Part shown: piece by piece, positions 15,387 to 22,571 of the stretch
Position numbering within the stretch: the stretch's first letter is position 1
How the letters are laid out: each line of letters begins with the position of its first letter
From: a virus
Direction: 5' to 3' (one strand)
DNA: 28,495 nucleotides
IMG/VR virus record: IMGVR_UViG_3300037086_000028
Coordinates: 1-28,495 of that record
Notes under the pieces: model-generated
What the model was told of the DNA's origin: nothing
What the model saw: the letters and a program-made list of their open reading frames with translations, nothing else
Databases searched by the model: none
Position numbers and translations under genes: made by a program

Positions 15387-17686
15387 TGTATCGGTATATC
15401 TCCTGCGGGCTGATTTCCCTGTGGCATACCTTGAGGCTCTTGCACTTGCGGTGGAGGCATACTGTGTATCTCTGCAAGAATCTTTAAAATCTCTGACCTT
15501 AATCCGGTATCAGTTTCTTTTGCTTCCTTATACTGTTTTATTAATTCGGTCTTGGCCTTAATCATATCAAGTGCTTTGTCAGCAATAGCTTTCTGCTGCT
15601 TAAGTTCCTCTGTCTTGGCTTTCTGCATAAGCAACTGGACTTGCGGCGGTATCGGCATTGGTGCTGGCGGCTCTTCACCCGGTGCTACTTTCTTCATGCC
15701 CGGAGGTAGTGTCTTTTCAAGTCTGCGAGCTATTTCTTCCGCGCCTAAGAAGTCCATATTCTTGACTAACAGGTCTCCGGCGAATCTCTTAATTTCAGGC
15801 CAGTTCTGCGAAAGCATTAAAAGATTCTGCGCTGATTCCTGACGTTGTGTCGTATATGAAGGCCCGACTGAAATTATAACTCCGTAATGACCTTCTTGAA
15901 TATCGTTGTATTTCGCCTTTTTCCCATAGGCGTTCATAAGTTTTCGTAATTCTGTCTTATCAAGTCCCTGATACCTCTGCGGGTCGTCAACGATTACTTT
16001 AAGCGCTTTGTCTGCCGTGGTGTTAATCGGAACCCATCTTTCTACACCGTCAACATCCCTTAATCGAGCGTCACGTTCTGTATCGTATATTTCTGGAATC
16101 ATCTCGTTAATGATCTGTCCACAATGGCAAATACTCTTTGCTAGGTTGTCCATAAAACAGAATGTCGCTATGTCGCTAGGTTTCTGTGCGGCGATAATAG
16201 CCGAACCCGATCTTTCCGGCCCTGTCTGTCCTACGTCCCTCTGGCCCATTCCAATAGATTTCCTGACCAGACCTTCAGCACGTTCTATTTCCGCAAACAA
16301 AGCAACGGGGGCGTCACCCATTGAAACTCTTTGTGGCGGGGGAATAGCGACTCCTTGCACCACATCAGGGTTGTATTTCATATAAGGAAGATTGTCTGTA
16401 TTTGCTAAAGCAAAGTCCTTCTCAAAACCATCTACCTGTTTCGGAGTTACCATCCACGGCGACTTCGGGGCCAAATGAACCACCTCTGCGGCGGAAGTAA
16501 GAGAATAATTAAAAAGCCTTTGCGGGTCTTTTGCGAATCTTAAAAGCCCTCTAATATAAGACTTGCCTTCAATATTGACTCTTTTTCCCGTAACCATTAC
16601 TAAAGGGATATATTTACCTGCAACATCCTCTCCTTCTAATCCACCTGATAAAATTTCGGAGGCCGTAAGAATCCAATGTTTTACTTTCGGCATATCGACT
16701 TTTCTTATCTTTACTATTTCTGGACGGGGCTCCAACTTGAATTGTTCTAATGGTGTCTGTTGCTGATTACTTTGTGGCGGAGGAGCATTTAAATCGGGAG
16801 GCGCACCTTGAGGCGAAGGAGAAAAGGGGACACCGGAAGGCGTTGGCACTCCCTGTGGTACTTGTGGTTGCATTTGCGGCATCAAAGCCTGAAGTTTAAT
16901 CTTATGCTCTTCCCATTCTTGAATTAATTTGTCTGCTTCTGACTTCTCAAGTACGGAGCCATCGTCCATTAAACACATTTCTTTTTCTTGTTTAACTACC
17001 TCAAAATATTCCGCGATTGTTACCTGATCTTTATCATACCAATGCTCCATGTTAAGCCCCTGGCCGTGTTTTATTTCTTTGCCGGGGACTACAGCATCTG
17101 GGTATCTTTTTTCAAATTCCTTCCGTGTTAGTTTTTCAAGAACAAATCCATGCCTGGCATCGGCGTAAACCATATCTTTAGATTCGCAATCCATGTAAAC
17201 CAAAAACGGATTGTCGATGGATTCTAAATAGATTTCCTGTAAGAACGGATTTTCATCAGTGTAACGGGTCAAGACTCTCCACGCCCCGTATCCGCAGGTT
17301 GTCTGCATTTCAGAAGCGTAATCATAAATAGATTCTGCGTTTGAACGGTACTCAATGTCGGCTATCATACCCTGACGGATTCTAGCCATATTGTAATCAG
17401 CTTTGGAGTCCACTGGTTTGACGTTGATTCTTGCCCTGTTGTGTCGCTGGTCGCCAGTTACTTGGTCAACAAACTGCGGCAGAAGATTAGCTTGAAGAAT
17501 GGGTCGGTCTTTTTTCTTTCTACGGCTGACTTCGGCGGCATCCCACTGGTCAATGCCCCAAGCAAACTTCAAGTCCTCGATGGCGGCAATCCGGTTATGG
17601 TCATCAGCCTTTACATCCGTATCAAGTTTCTTTATGACATCTTCAAGGAAATCTTGCTCTTTAATTTGTTTGTTTTCTTTCGGCAT
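15383..17686 (-). CDS. Portal protein, P22 gp1-like
   Basis: 767 aa, near P22 gp1 (725 aa). The ATG at 17686 has GAGG seven bases upstream. Conserved family blocks include LKFAWGIDQWDAAEVSRRKK (residues about 39-58), RPILQANLLPQFVDQVTGDQ, INVKPVDSKADYNMARIRQG, ASEMQTTCGYGAWRV and VGQTGPERSGSAIIAAQKPS. A Pro/Gln-rich insert (MPQMQPQVPQGVPTPSG and onward, residues about 260-310) is unlike P22 and probably a disordered loop. The C-terminal region is helical and ends in a Pro/Gln-rich tail, matching the barrel position. The dodecameric ring is the DNA channel and binds terminase and the gp4-like protein. The gene order terminase, portal, scaffold supports it. Confidence 0.9.
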   Translation of the reverse strand: MPKENKQIKEQDFLEDVIKKLDTDVKADDHNRIAAIEDLKFAWGIDQWDAAEVSRRKKKDRPILQANLLPQFVDQVTGDQRHNRARINVKPVDSKADYNMARIRQGMIADIEYRSNAESIYDYASEMQTTCGYGAWRVLTRYTDENPFLQEIYLESIDNPFLVYMDCESKDMVYADARHGFVLEKLTRKEFEKRYPDAVVPGKEIKHGQGLNMEHWYDKDQVTIAEYFEVVKQEKEMCLMDDGSVLEKSEADKLIQEWEEHKIKLQALMPQMQPQVPQGVPTPSGVPFSPSPQGAPPDLNAPPPQSNQQQTPLEQFKLEPRPEIVKIRKVDMPKVKHWILTASEILSGGLEGEDVAGKYIPLVMVTGKRVNIEGKSYIRGLLRFAKDPQRLFNYSLTSAAEVVHLAPKSPWMVTPKQVDGFEKDFALANTDNLPYMKYNPDVVQGVAIPPPQRVSMGDAPVALFAEIERAEGLVRKSIGMGQRDVGQTGPERSGSAIIAAQKPSDIATFCFMDNLAKSICHCGQIINEMIPEIYDTERDARLRDVDGVERWVPINTTADKALKVIVDDPQRYQGLDKTELRKLMNAYGKKAKYNDIQEGHYGVIISVGPSYTTQRQESAQNLLMLSQNWPEIKRFAGDLLVKNMDFLGAEEIARRLEKTLPPGMKKVAPGEEPPAPMPIPPQVQLLMQKAKTEELKQQKAIADKALDMIKAKTELIKQYKEAKETDTGLRSEILKILAEIHSMPPPQVQEPQGMPQGNQPAGDIPIQ

Positions 17687-17831
17687 CCATTACCTCTTTA
17701 TTCAGTTCCTCAATATCCGATTTCCGTACCCAAAAATCCGTATCGGCGTAAATTCTTTTATGCTTGTCGGCGGTGCTTACCATAACGCCAGCACCATCAT
17801 ATTTGAATAAGTCTATCTTAAATTCGTCCAT
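17661..17831 (-). CDS. 56-aa protein between terminase and portal, function unknown
   Basis: Its ATG overlaps the terminase stop by one base (TAATG) and its end overlaps the portal start by 26 bp, so it is embedded in the operon. It reads MDEFKIDLFKYDGAGVMVST, then KRIYADTDFWVRKSDIEELN, ending in a charged helix. The composition is normal for a folded protein. I know no family. Tight coupling on both sides makes it a convincing gene, perhaps a packaging-motor accessory. Confidence 0.6.
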   Translation of the reverse strand: MDEFKIDLFKYDGAGVMVSTADKHKRIYADTDFWVRKSDIEELNKEVMDAERKQTN

Positions 17832-19288
17832 TAATAAGCACCCATTGATGCCATGAAGTCAGTGACGCTTTTCACTTTATTAACTTTCTTTGGAGAGAAA
17901 CCCAAAACCCCACACCTCATTGCGTCGGCCCCATGTGAGGCTGAATCGTGAAGCGGTTTGTTCCCCAATACCCCCCTGTCCTCGTTAAATTCTGATCTGT
18001 ATGATTCCAACGAGTCTATTCCCTTGGCGCATTTCTTTTCGTCAAAACAACATTGCCCCAAAAAGTTCCTGACTGATTCTATCCCGTTTAAAACGGCTTG
18101 TGTGTCCCTCGCTCTCTTGACGATAATAATAGGATAAATTCCCAAATTCTCCGCTACTTCTTTTCTCGATAAAGCAACTTCGGTCATTCCGCCCATTTCT
18201 CTTACTGCGGCATCATGCGGAAAGTAATGGTCTCCGTAAATATATTGTTTCTCTTTTAGGACTTTAGCATAGTGCGACAATCCCAATCCCATGTTTTCGT
18301 AATAATCAATAAACCTGTATTCACGGCCTATATTCTGCATGAACCAGATCGTCATGGAGTCATCAACACCCAAATCCCAGAAGGTATAAACCTCGAACCC
18401 TTCATTATAAGGCACGTTGGTTATTCTGCCGGACTTCCTGGCATCGGCCATCTGTCTAGCGTAATAAACACCGAGTATGTTTCTTTCAGATATAGCGTCC
18501 TCTTCGGTATCGGGGAATCTCTCATTACATTCTCTCTCCGACATACCGCCCTTAATGGCCAGTTCCTTAAAGTCGTCCGGTCTGTACGGATGCGCTCTCC
18601 AGCTCAAGAATATCCGCTTAAACCGATTAATCCCCTTCATGGAGTCTGTGTAGATGCCCTTTGTCCAAAACCAACCTGCGCCTTCCTTGATCGAATTAGA
18701 GATGATTATAATCTGCCCCTTTGCCTGCTCAATCCCTGCGTAAGAAGCATTGAATATCGAAGAGGCCAGTCTATTCTTGCAGGTCTCGTCCATCACCAGA
18801 AGATTAGGAGTCTTTGACTGCGCTCCCATCTCCGTGGTCGGCAAACTCTTAATAATCGAAGAATACTTTACCCCCTCATGCACGCGCTCAAATTCAAGCA
18901 CCTGCTTTGAACGAGTCTTAATGTTCGCCGGCGTCATCCACAAAGGAAGCCTGTCGAGCATAAAGTAAATCCTGTCTAAAAACTCAACCGACAAATCCTC
19001 GGTAACTGAAATCACTACCGCCAAATACAGCTTATTCCTTAACGCTTGCCAAAGAACATACGCGGCCGTCAACCACGTCAATCCCAACTGCTGCGCCTTT
19101 AAAATTATCAGTAGCCGATTCTTAACTATGTTCGGCAGAACTTCCCTCTGCGACATCCAAAGCTTAAAAGGCATGGCTGTCTTATTGGCCTTATCCTCTA
19201 TCTGAACATATCGATCAAGAAAATATTCGAAAGAGGCAATTACCTTCTTACCCTCTTCAACCTGATTTATCTGTTCCGGTGTCAGCAT
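17831..19288 (-). CDS. Terminase large subunit
   Basis: 485 aa, ATG at 19288; no strong Shine-Dalgarno, and the start lies inside the preceding gene, so it is probably coupled. ATPase half: the Walker A variant LKAQQLGLTW (residues 63-72) in place of the usual GKT loop, as in many phage terminases, and Walker B with catalytic Glu, LLVMDE (163-168). Nuclease half, RNase H-like: FWDLG (Asp305), FPHDA (Asp359) and HDSASHGADAMR (Asp448/Asp455). It cuts concatemeric DNA and pumps it through the portal using ATP. Length is typical (P22 gp2 is 499 aa). Confidence 0.93.
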   Translation of the reverse strand: MLTPEQINQVEEGKKVIASFEYFLDRYVQIEDKANKTAMPFKLWMSQREVLPNIVKNRLLIILKAQQLGLTWLTAAYVLWQALRNKLYLAVVISVTEDLSVEFLDRIYFMLDRLPLWMTPANIKTRSKQVLEFERVHEGVKYSSIIKSLPTTEMGAQSKTPNLLVMDETCKNRLASSIFNASYAGIEQAKGQIIIISNSIKEGAGWFWTKGIYTDSMKGINRFKRIFLSWRAHPYRPDDFKELAIKGGMSERECNERFPDTEEDAISERNILGVYYARQMADARKSGRITNVPYNEGFEVYTFWDLGVDDSMTIWFMQNIGREYRFIDYYENMGLGLSHYAKVLKEKQYIYGDHYFPHDAAVREMGGMTEVALSRKEVAENLGIYPIIIVKRARDTQAVLNGIESVRNFLGQCCFDEKKCAKGIDSLESYRSEFNEDRGVLGNKPLHDSASHGADAMRCGVLGFSPKKVNKVKSVTDFMASMGAY

Positions 19289-19451
19289 CCAATCTATCCG
19301 CCAGTGACCTTAATGTTTGAGCTATCTGCTTCGAGTCCATATCGTCCGTAAAAAGAGCGTAACTCATATCCTTCGAGCCTTTAGGAAACACGTCCAGTCG
19401 AAACATCGTCCTATCTAAAATAATATCGTATGACTCGTAAAACTTTATCAT
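19257..19451 (-). CDS. 64-aa protein upstream of terminase, function unknown
   Basis: The ATG overlaps the stop of the GroES-like gene as ATGA, and the C-terminus overlaps the terminase start by 32 bp. It reads MIKFYESYDIILDRTMFRLD then SYALFTDDMDSKQIAQTLRS. A beta-strand segment is followed by a helix, and the end is Asp/Lys-rich. I know no family. Overlaps on both sides indicate a real, coupled gene. It is too short and lacks the HTH for a small terminase. Confidence 0.6.
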   Translation of the reverse strand: MIKFYESYDIILDRTMFRLDVFPKGSKDMSYALFTDDMDSKQIAQTLRSLADRLDADTGTDKSG

Positions 19452-19702
19452 TCCACTATCCCGGCAACATCACTATACTTCAACGTGTGATACCAACATC
19501 CATCATATTCAAACTTATCCACAGCGCCGTCAAAGTAAATTCTGTCACCTTCCTTCAAGTCCCTCTGTAAATCCCCCTCTCCTACCGATACTACCGTCCC
19601 TATACAAGGTTTCTTCTGCGCTACGTCAGGTATATAAATCTCCCCTACCTTCTCCTCCAGCTCATCCCGCTTAATGATTACCTTCCCCCTTGTAGCTTTC
19701 AT
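19448..19702 (-). CDS. GroES-like co-chaperonin (Cpn10 family)
   Basis: 84 aa from the ATG at 19702, preceded by a GGGGGG tract. KATRGKVIIKRDELEEKVGE, then IYIPDVAQKKPCIGTVVSVG and LKEGDRIYFDGAVDKFEYDG, with a final SDVAGIVE, follow the GroES pattern. These correspond to the VIVKR start, mobile loop with an I-x-I tripeptide, G-x-V-x-x-V-G-x-G, K-x-G-D-x-[IV] and D-[IV]-x-A-I-[IV]-E. GroES itself is about 95 aa. Phage co-chaperonins such as T4 gp31 pair with host GroEL to fold capsid protein. An in-frame ATG at 19783 (AGGGGG upstream) would add 27 residues (MCDTKRTYQDYTRESFRLLA), so the start is not settled. No GroEL is present in the window. Confidence 0.8.
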   Translation of the reverse strand: MKATRGKVIIKRDELEEKVGEIYIPDVAQKKPCIGTVVSVGEGDLQRDLKEGDRIYFDGAVDKFEYDGCWYHTLKYSDVAGIVE

Positions 19703-19793
19703 TAGCCCCCCTTTAATAAATCTAGCTAAAAGCCTAAATGACTCACGGGTGTAATCCTGATATGTTCGTTTTGTATCACACATTAGATAACAC

Positions 19794-19840
19794 CCCCTAA
19801 AATCCGATTTCTCTATTTTTTTAGTCCCAGTTTTTAGGGG
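19794..19840 (-). promoter_or_regulatory. Leader hairpin upstream of GroES-like gene
   Basis: CCCCTAAAA (minus strand, 19840-19832) pairs perfectly with TTTTAGGGG (19802-19794) around a 29-nt A-rich loop. The second arm contains the GGGG of the possible ribosome site for the alternative start at 19783. Folding could therefore hide that site. An RNA-level switch is inference; the inverted repeat is plain. Confidence 0.4.
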
Positions 19841-19861
19841 ATATAACGTAATCAACCTCAC

Positions 19862-20064
19862 GATCTCGAATGTCCCCCTGCCCCCCCCCTCTGGGGTTTT
19901 CCGGCCTGATCTCTCCCGGCTCCTCTTTTACTCTATTTCTCCACTATCAACAGGACGCTTCTAATAAGATATGTTATGTAAACTTAATAATGACTTCTTT
20001 ATGCGCTAACTACTTAATATTACTCGGTGGAGGTACTTATCAACAGGTAGCTAGTTATCAACAG
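19862..20064. other. Intergenic region between putative small terminase and GroES-like gene
   Basis: No credible gene was found. It holds a C5-TG-C9 run followed by TCTGGGG (19874-19896), G-rich on the transcribed-sense minus strand, and three of the four TATCAACAG motifs. AT-rich sequence lies between 19955 and 20035. Packaging-start, promoter or RNA-leader roles are possible. I saw no convincing -35/-10 pair. Confidence 0.5.
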
Positions 20065-20090
20065 TTAGGTGTTTTCCACTGTATCAACAG
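19945..20090. repeat. Four copies of CTGTTGATA (TATCAACAG on plus strand)
   Basis: Copies lie at 19945-19953, 20038-20046, 20056-20064 and 20082-20090, all in the same orientation. The last is within the 3' end of the putative small terminase gene. Spacings are 93, 18 and 26 bp start to start. The word differs by one base from a DnaA-box core (TTATCAACA against TTATCCACA). Being next to the terminase genes, it could be the terminase recognition (pac) site or iterated regulator sites. Confidence 0.5.
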
Positions 20091-20547
20091 GCATTTCTAT
20101 AACTTTTTGTGTTTCTCCCTCCACTTTACCGGCTATCGCCAGAACTACCAGGCTTAGGATGTCGGCGTTGCCTTTCTGCTCCTGCTCCTTGATGATCGGT
20201 TGAAATCTACTATAAACTTTATCCACAGCCTCAAGGATGTTAGTATCGCTTGGGGTAATTATCTCTTTATAATCAATCACTTCACCCGTATTAATAACCT
20301 TTTGCTGATTAACCTCTCGGCCTTCTCCTGCAAGTATCCGCTTTATCTGATTATTTGCCGCTTTTACAATCGCTGGACGCGTCAGAGAGTAACGGTCCAT
20401 TTTCTTTTTAAAGGCGTAGGTTGTGGATTCTGCTATATCTTTTTTCTGATTGACTATTTGTAGGGCTGATTTTATATCCATTCCTGACTCTACGAGGGTG
20501 ATCGCTGCTTTTGTTTTCGGGTAGATATTATCTGTGTTTGCGTCCAT
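20065..20547 (-). CDS. Putative terminase small subunit (helix-turn-helix protein)
   Basis: 160 aa, ATG at 20547 after AAGGGC. Residues about 10-45 (KTKAAITLVESGMDIKSALQ, then AESTTYAFKKK) look like a DNA-binding helix-turn-helix. A basic helix follows (RPAIVKAANNQIKRILAGEG), and the C-terminal half is helical with an oligomerisation-like stretch (VYSRFQPIIKEQEQKGNADI). Size, position before the large terminase and first place in the leftward virion operon fit a small terminase, which marks the DNA for packaging. There is no family-defining motif, so a general regulator remains possible. Confidence 0.5.
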   Translation of the reverse strand: MDANTDNIYPKTKAAITLVESGMDIKSALQIVNQKKDIAESTTYAFKKKMDRYSLTRPAIVKAANNQIKRILAGEGREVNQQKVINTGEVIDYKEIITPSDTNILEAVDKVYSRFQPIIKEQEQKGNADILSLVVLAIAGKVEGETQKVIEMPVDTVENT

Positions 20548-20886
20548 TTTGCCCTTATTTTTTGGCGGCCTGCTCTTTAAGTTGTTTTGTGATCGTTTCC
20601 ATGTCTGGAGATCGCATTTTTACTGTTTGAGCTTTGCCGCGGTTCTGTTTAGCCTGGTTGTCGGCTGGTTGTTAGTTTCTTTTCTTTTGTACTCTCATTA
20701 TCTTTGTCCGCTTCGCTTCCAAACACTTGCGGTATTTTTTCATATATATATATAGATCATGTTGTGCATTTTGATTTTGGATTTATGATTTATGTTTTTG
20801 ATTTTGTTTATCTTTGGCACGATTTAAATTTTCGCATTTTATTTTCACTTTTTTTTATGATTTGTGTTTTTATACTTCGAGTGGAT
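20548..20886. other. AT-rich intergenic region upstream of the virion operon
   Basis: Between the small terminase start and the rightward promoter I find no convincing gene. On the minus strand two short frames, 23 codons starting near 20751 and 20 codons at 20555-20617 (MRSPDMETITKQLKEQAAKK), are in the same phase and separated by one TAA. Neither has a ribosome site, so this may be a decayed microgene. From 20750 the DNA has (AT)n and repeated GATTT/TTTGATTTT words, a likely leftward late promoter or melting region. Confidence 0.4.
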
Positions 20887-20943
20887 TGATAGGAAAAGTA
20901 CTAGTTTTCTACTGACATTCTTTTTCCTTGACTAATCCTATCA
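20887..20943. repeat. 8-bp inverted repeat TGATAGGA/TCCTATCA at the rightward promoter
   Basis: TGATAGGA at 20887-20894 and TCCTATCA at 20936-20943 are perfect complements 49 bp apart. The right arm lies inside the spacer of the promoter at 20928-20956. A paired operator allowing looping, about five helical turns, would explain the geometry. It is inferred, not shown. Confidence 0.4.
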
Positions 20944-20956
20944 GATGGATTATATT
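20928..20956 (+). promoter_or_regulatory. Sigma70-type promoter of the rightward operon
   Basis: TTGACT, a 17-bp spacer and TATATT give a near-consensus promoter. It points into the first rightward reading frame, whose ATG at 21007 has AAAAGGG at good spacing. It is the only strong plus-strand promoter in the central region and accounts for the short rightward operon ending at the terminator near 21966. Confidence 0.7.
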
Positions 20957-21006
20957 GTAATCAACAAATAATAACGTTGCAAAGTGAATAAGAAAAGGGA
21001 AACATC

Positions 21007-21097
21007 ATGGCTATAAAATTTTGTAACTGGTGAGGAGTTAGCCGCTGACTTATGGCGGCTGGTGGGGATTTTAATTATAATAAGCTTGATTATATAG
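21007..21097 (+). pseudogene. Frameshifted 29-codon membrane peptide gene (or programmed +1 shift)
   Basis: ATG at 21007 follows AAAAGGG and opens MAIKFCNW then TGA. Removing one T from the TTTT run at 21019-21022 gives MAIKF joined to VTGEELAADLWRLVG and ILIIISLII, then TAG at 21097. That peptide is much more protein-like, with a charged helix and a hydrophobic tail. So this is a gene with a one-base insertion, a sequencing error in AAAATTTT, or a +1 frameshift site. A hairpin AGCCGC/GCGGCT (21040-21060) lies within it. Its product would be a small membrane protein of unknown role. Confidence 0.45.
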
Positions 21098-21110
21098 GGG
21101 AGATTTTACC

Positions 21111-21632
21111 ATGAACGACAATAAAATAAACATCCAATTGTTAGAATTGGAAGCGGAAGCACGGTCAAGGGCATTATTGCTTTGTGATAAAATAATTGGT
21201 TTGGTGCCTAAGTTTGACGGTAAAAAACCGGATAAAAGATTTGATACGGCATTAAAAGCGATTGACAAAGGCTTGTCTTTTGAAACGCGCTTTAATAGCT
21301 TTATAATCAAACACTGGATTGAAAAGCGAATGGTGCAATCCGGCGGACATACCAGCTATTTAACCGGATCCGATGTTTCAATTATTCATGCGTCTATTCA
21401 ATCAAGTTATCAAGACGGGATATGCCAAAATGGAACTATTGACGGGAAGCAATTAATTGCGCATATTGAAACGGCCAAAGGTCACTTGCAAAAAAATATC
21501 ACTGAAATAAATAAGGATATTCAGAACATTGAAACCATATTGAAACGATTTAAAGCAATTCAAGATGAAAAGGAAAAATTTAACCATGATGTTTCATGGA
21601 CTACAAGGGGATATTTTAATTTAAAGGTTTAA
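21111..21632 (+). CDS. 173-aa helical protein, function unknown
   Basis: ATG at 21111 follows GGGGAG at good spacing. The protein is helical and charged: INIQLLELEAEARSRALLLC near the N-terminus and a long coiled coil at residues about 118-155 (HLQKNITEINKDIQNIETIL). No catalytic or DNA-binding motif is apparent. The middle contains HWIEKRMVQSGGHTSYLTGS. It is the main gene of the rightward operon, which opposes both leftward blocks and is probably expressed early. I do not recognise it. The opposite-strand reading frame here is a shadow. Confidence 0.7.
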   Translation: MNDNKINIQLLELEAEARSRALLLCDKIIGLVPKFDGKKPDKRFDTALKAIDKGLSFETRFNSFIIKHWIEKRMVQSGGHTSYLTGSDVSIIHASIQSSYQDGICQNGTIDGKQLIAHIETAKGHLQKNITEINKDIQNIETILKRFKAIQDEKEKFNHDVSWTTRGYFNLKV

Positions 21633-21660
21633 CAACATACCAGTTTAATAAGGAGTATTT

Positions 21661-21786
21661 ATGGCATACCTAATCGACAACATCGGCAATACGGCAGCGT
21701 GTATAGTGTCAATAGGATTTCTGTTGACGTTAGCTATAATATTTATGAGAGCGGCTATTAAAGAAGGCCGGAATAGGAAAGTATAA
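21661..21786 (+). CDS. 41-aa single-span membrane protein
   Basis: ATG at 21661 after AAGGAG. It reads MAYLIDNIGNTAACIVSIGF, a hydrophobic span of about 20 residues (AACIVSIGFLLTLAIIFM), then a basic tail (KEGRNRKV), so the N-terminus should be outside and the C-terminus in. The context is a rightward operon with a strong ribosome site. The function is unknown; holin-like size and topology are noted, but it is not near lysis genes. Confidence 0.6.
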   Translation: MAYLIDNIGNTAACIVSIGFLLTLAIIFMRAAIKEGRNRKV

Positions 21787-21801
21787 AAAGGAGGCCAATA
21801 A

Positions 21802-21957
21802 ATGAATCTTAAATGTCCTGAATGTGGCGCGGAGATCGGAAAACTGGTGGCTTCTATGCTTGGATCGATTAAAAGCGAAAAGAAAGCCATATCCAGCCGT
21901 GAGAACGGGAAAAAAGGCGGTAGGCCAAAGAAAGTTAAGGAGGATAAAACTGTTTAA
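21802..21957 (+). CDS. 51-aa protein with a Cys pair and AT-hook-like basic motif
   Basis: ATG at 21802 after AAGGAGG. MNLKCPECGAEIGKLVASML begins with a C-x2-C zinc-knuckle half. Residues 33-44 (RENGKKGGRPKK) contain GGRPKK, an AT-hook-like minor-groove motif often seen in small phage and bacterial proteins. With only one Cys pair, zinc binding would need a dimer. A small nucleic-acid-binding regulator is likely. It is the last gene before the terminator. Confidence 0.65.
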   Translation: MNLKCPECGAEIGKLVASMLGSIKSEKKAISSRENGKKGGRPKKVKEDKTV

Positions 21958-21965
21958 CATAAAAC

Positions 21966-21987
21966 AGGCGGCTTAGGTCGCCTTTTT
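21966..21987 (+). terminator. Intrinsic terminator of the rightward operon, probably bidirectional
   Basis: Stem AGGCG/CGCCT (21966-21970 and 21979-21983) with an 8-nt loop is followed by TTTTTATTTG on the plus strand. Read on the minus strand the same stem is followed by TGTTTTA, so it may also stop the leftward early transcript that ends at 21986. It sits at the point where the two operons converge. Confidence 0.65.
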
Positions 21988-22450
21988 ATTTGATTATCCG
22001 GCAAATCTGGCTGACGCTTAGATGGAAATACTTTGCAATCTCTTTTTTCTTGTATTTTCCGATATAAATCAGGATTGCAATCGCTCTTTTTTTTGGATTG
22101 GAAATATCAAAAATCCTTTGTAAATCAATTTTATTGTGTTCTTGATCTTCCGCCAATTCGTTGATGACATCTTTATAATCCTGAATTAAAATCTGCTGAC
22201 ATTTTATATCGGAAAGTAATTTCTCTTTTGTGGACTCAAATCCATTTAGCCAGCTCAACGGTATGCAGATTTCGCGGCATTTATATTTATTCGGGCATAG
22301 TTTACAAATATTCTCATTGATAATCTTAGCGTTTTTGTTTCGCGGCTCCCGGCGCTTGTTTACTTTTACCCTATCAATCGTGGAATTAATAACGGGGCAG
22401 TAGGTTATTTTCCCTCCTCTTTTGATGTAAGTTTTAATACTATCAATCAT
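21986..22450 (-). CDS. Cys-rich protein with C-terminal HTH, putative late-gene regulator
   Basis: 154 aa; a stop directly precedes the ATG at 22450, so the start is fixed even without a clear ribosome site. C49, C52, C58 and C62 (ICKLCPNKYKCREIC) form a zinc- or Fe-S-type cluster. The C-terminus from about 120 (NPKKRAIAILIYIGKYKKKE, then IAKYFHLSVSQICRIIK) is a sigma-70 region-4-like helix-turn-helix. A DNA-binding regulator at the end of the early operon, next to the late operon, would suit an ArpU/RinA-like late activator. That is inference from position and fold only. Confidence 0.6.
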   Translation of the reverse strand: MIDSIKTYIKRGGKITYCPVINSTIDRVKVNKRREPRNKNAKIINENICKLCPNKYKCREICIPLSWLNGFESTKEKLLSDIKCQQILIQDYKDVINELAEDQEHNKIDLQRIFDISNPKKRAIAILIYIGKYKKKEIAKYFHLSVSQICRIIK

Positions 22451-22487
22451 TTAATTAAGTGTATTGATCTAGCATAATTATTTCTTC

Positions 22488-22571
22488 TTAGTTTACCGGG
22501 CAGGCTCCCGAAATCAACGCTGATATTCCCCAATATAAGCGCAAAGTATCTTCTTGAAATGTGTCTGGCAT
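22488..22571 (-). CDS. 27-aa microprotein after the helicase-loader-like gene
   Basis: ATG directly follows the previous stop (TAAATG), with GGAGGG at ideal spacing inside the last codons of that gene. It reads MPDTFQEDTLRLYWGISALI then SGACPVN. The second half is hydrophobic. The strong ribosome site is the main support. In phage tail genes such short DTxRLYWGxS peptides can resemble chaperone tails, but no such context exists here. The function is unknown. Confidence 0.4.
   Translation of the reverse strand: MPDTFQEDTLRLYWGISALISGACPVN

Noticed and set aside
19515-20227. Two perfect DnaA boxes (TTATCCACA at 19515-19523 and 20219-20227)
   Set aside because: Both encode Ala-Val-Asp-Lys in real genes on the minus strand and are 700 bp apart, so chance codon use explains them better than an origin.
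20534-20889. Plus-strand hydrophobic frames in the AT-rich gap
   Set aside because: Phe/Leu/Ile-rich translations arise from T-rich DNA. There are no ribosome sites, and one overlaps the small terminase start.
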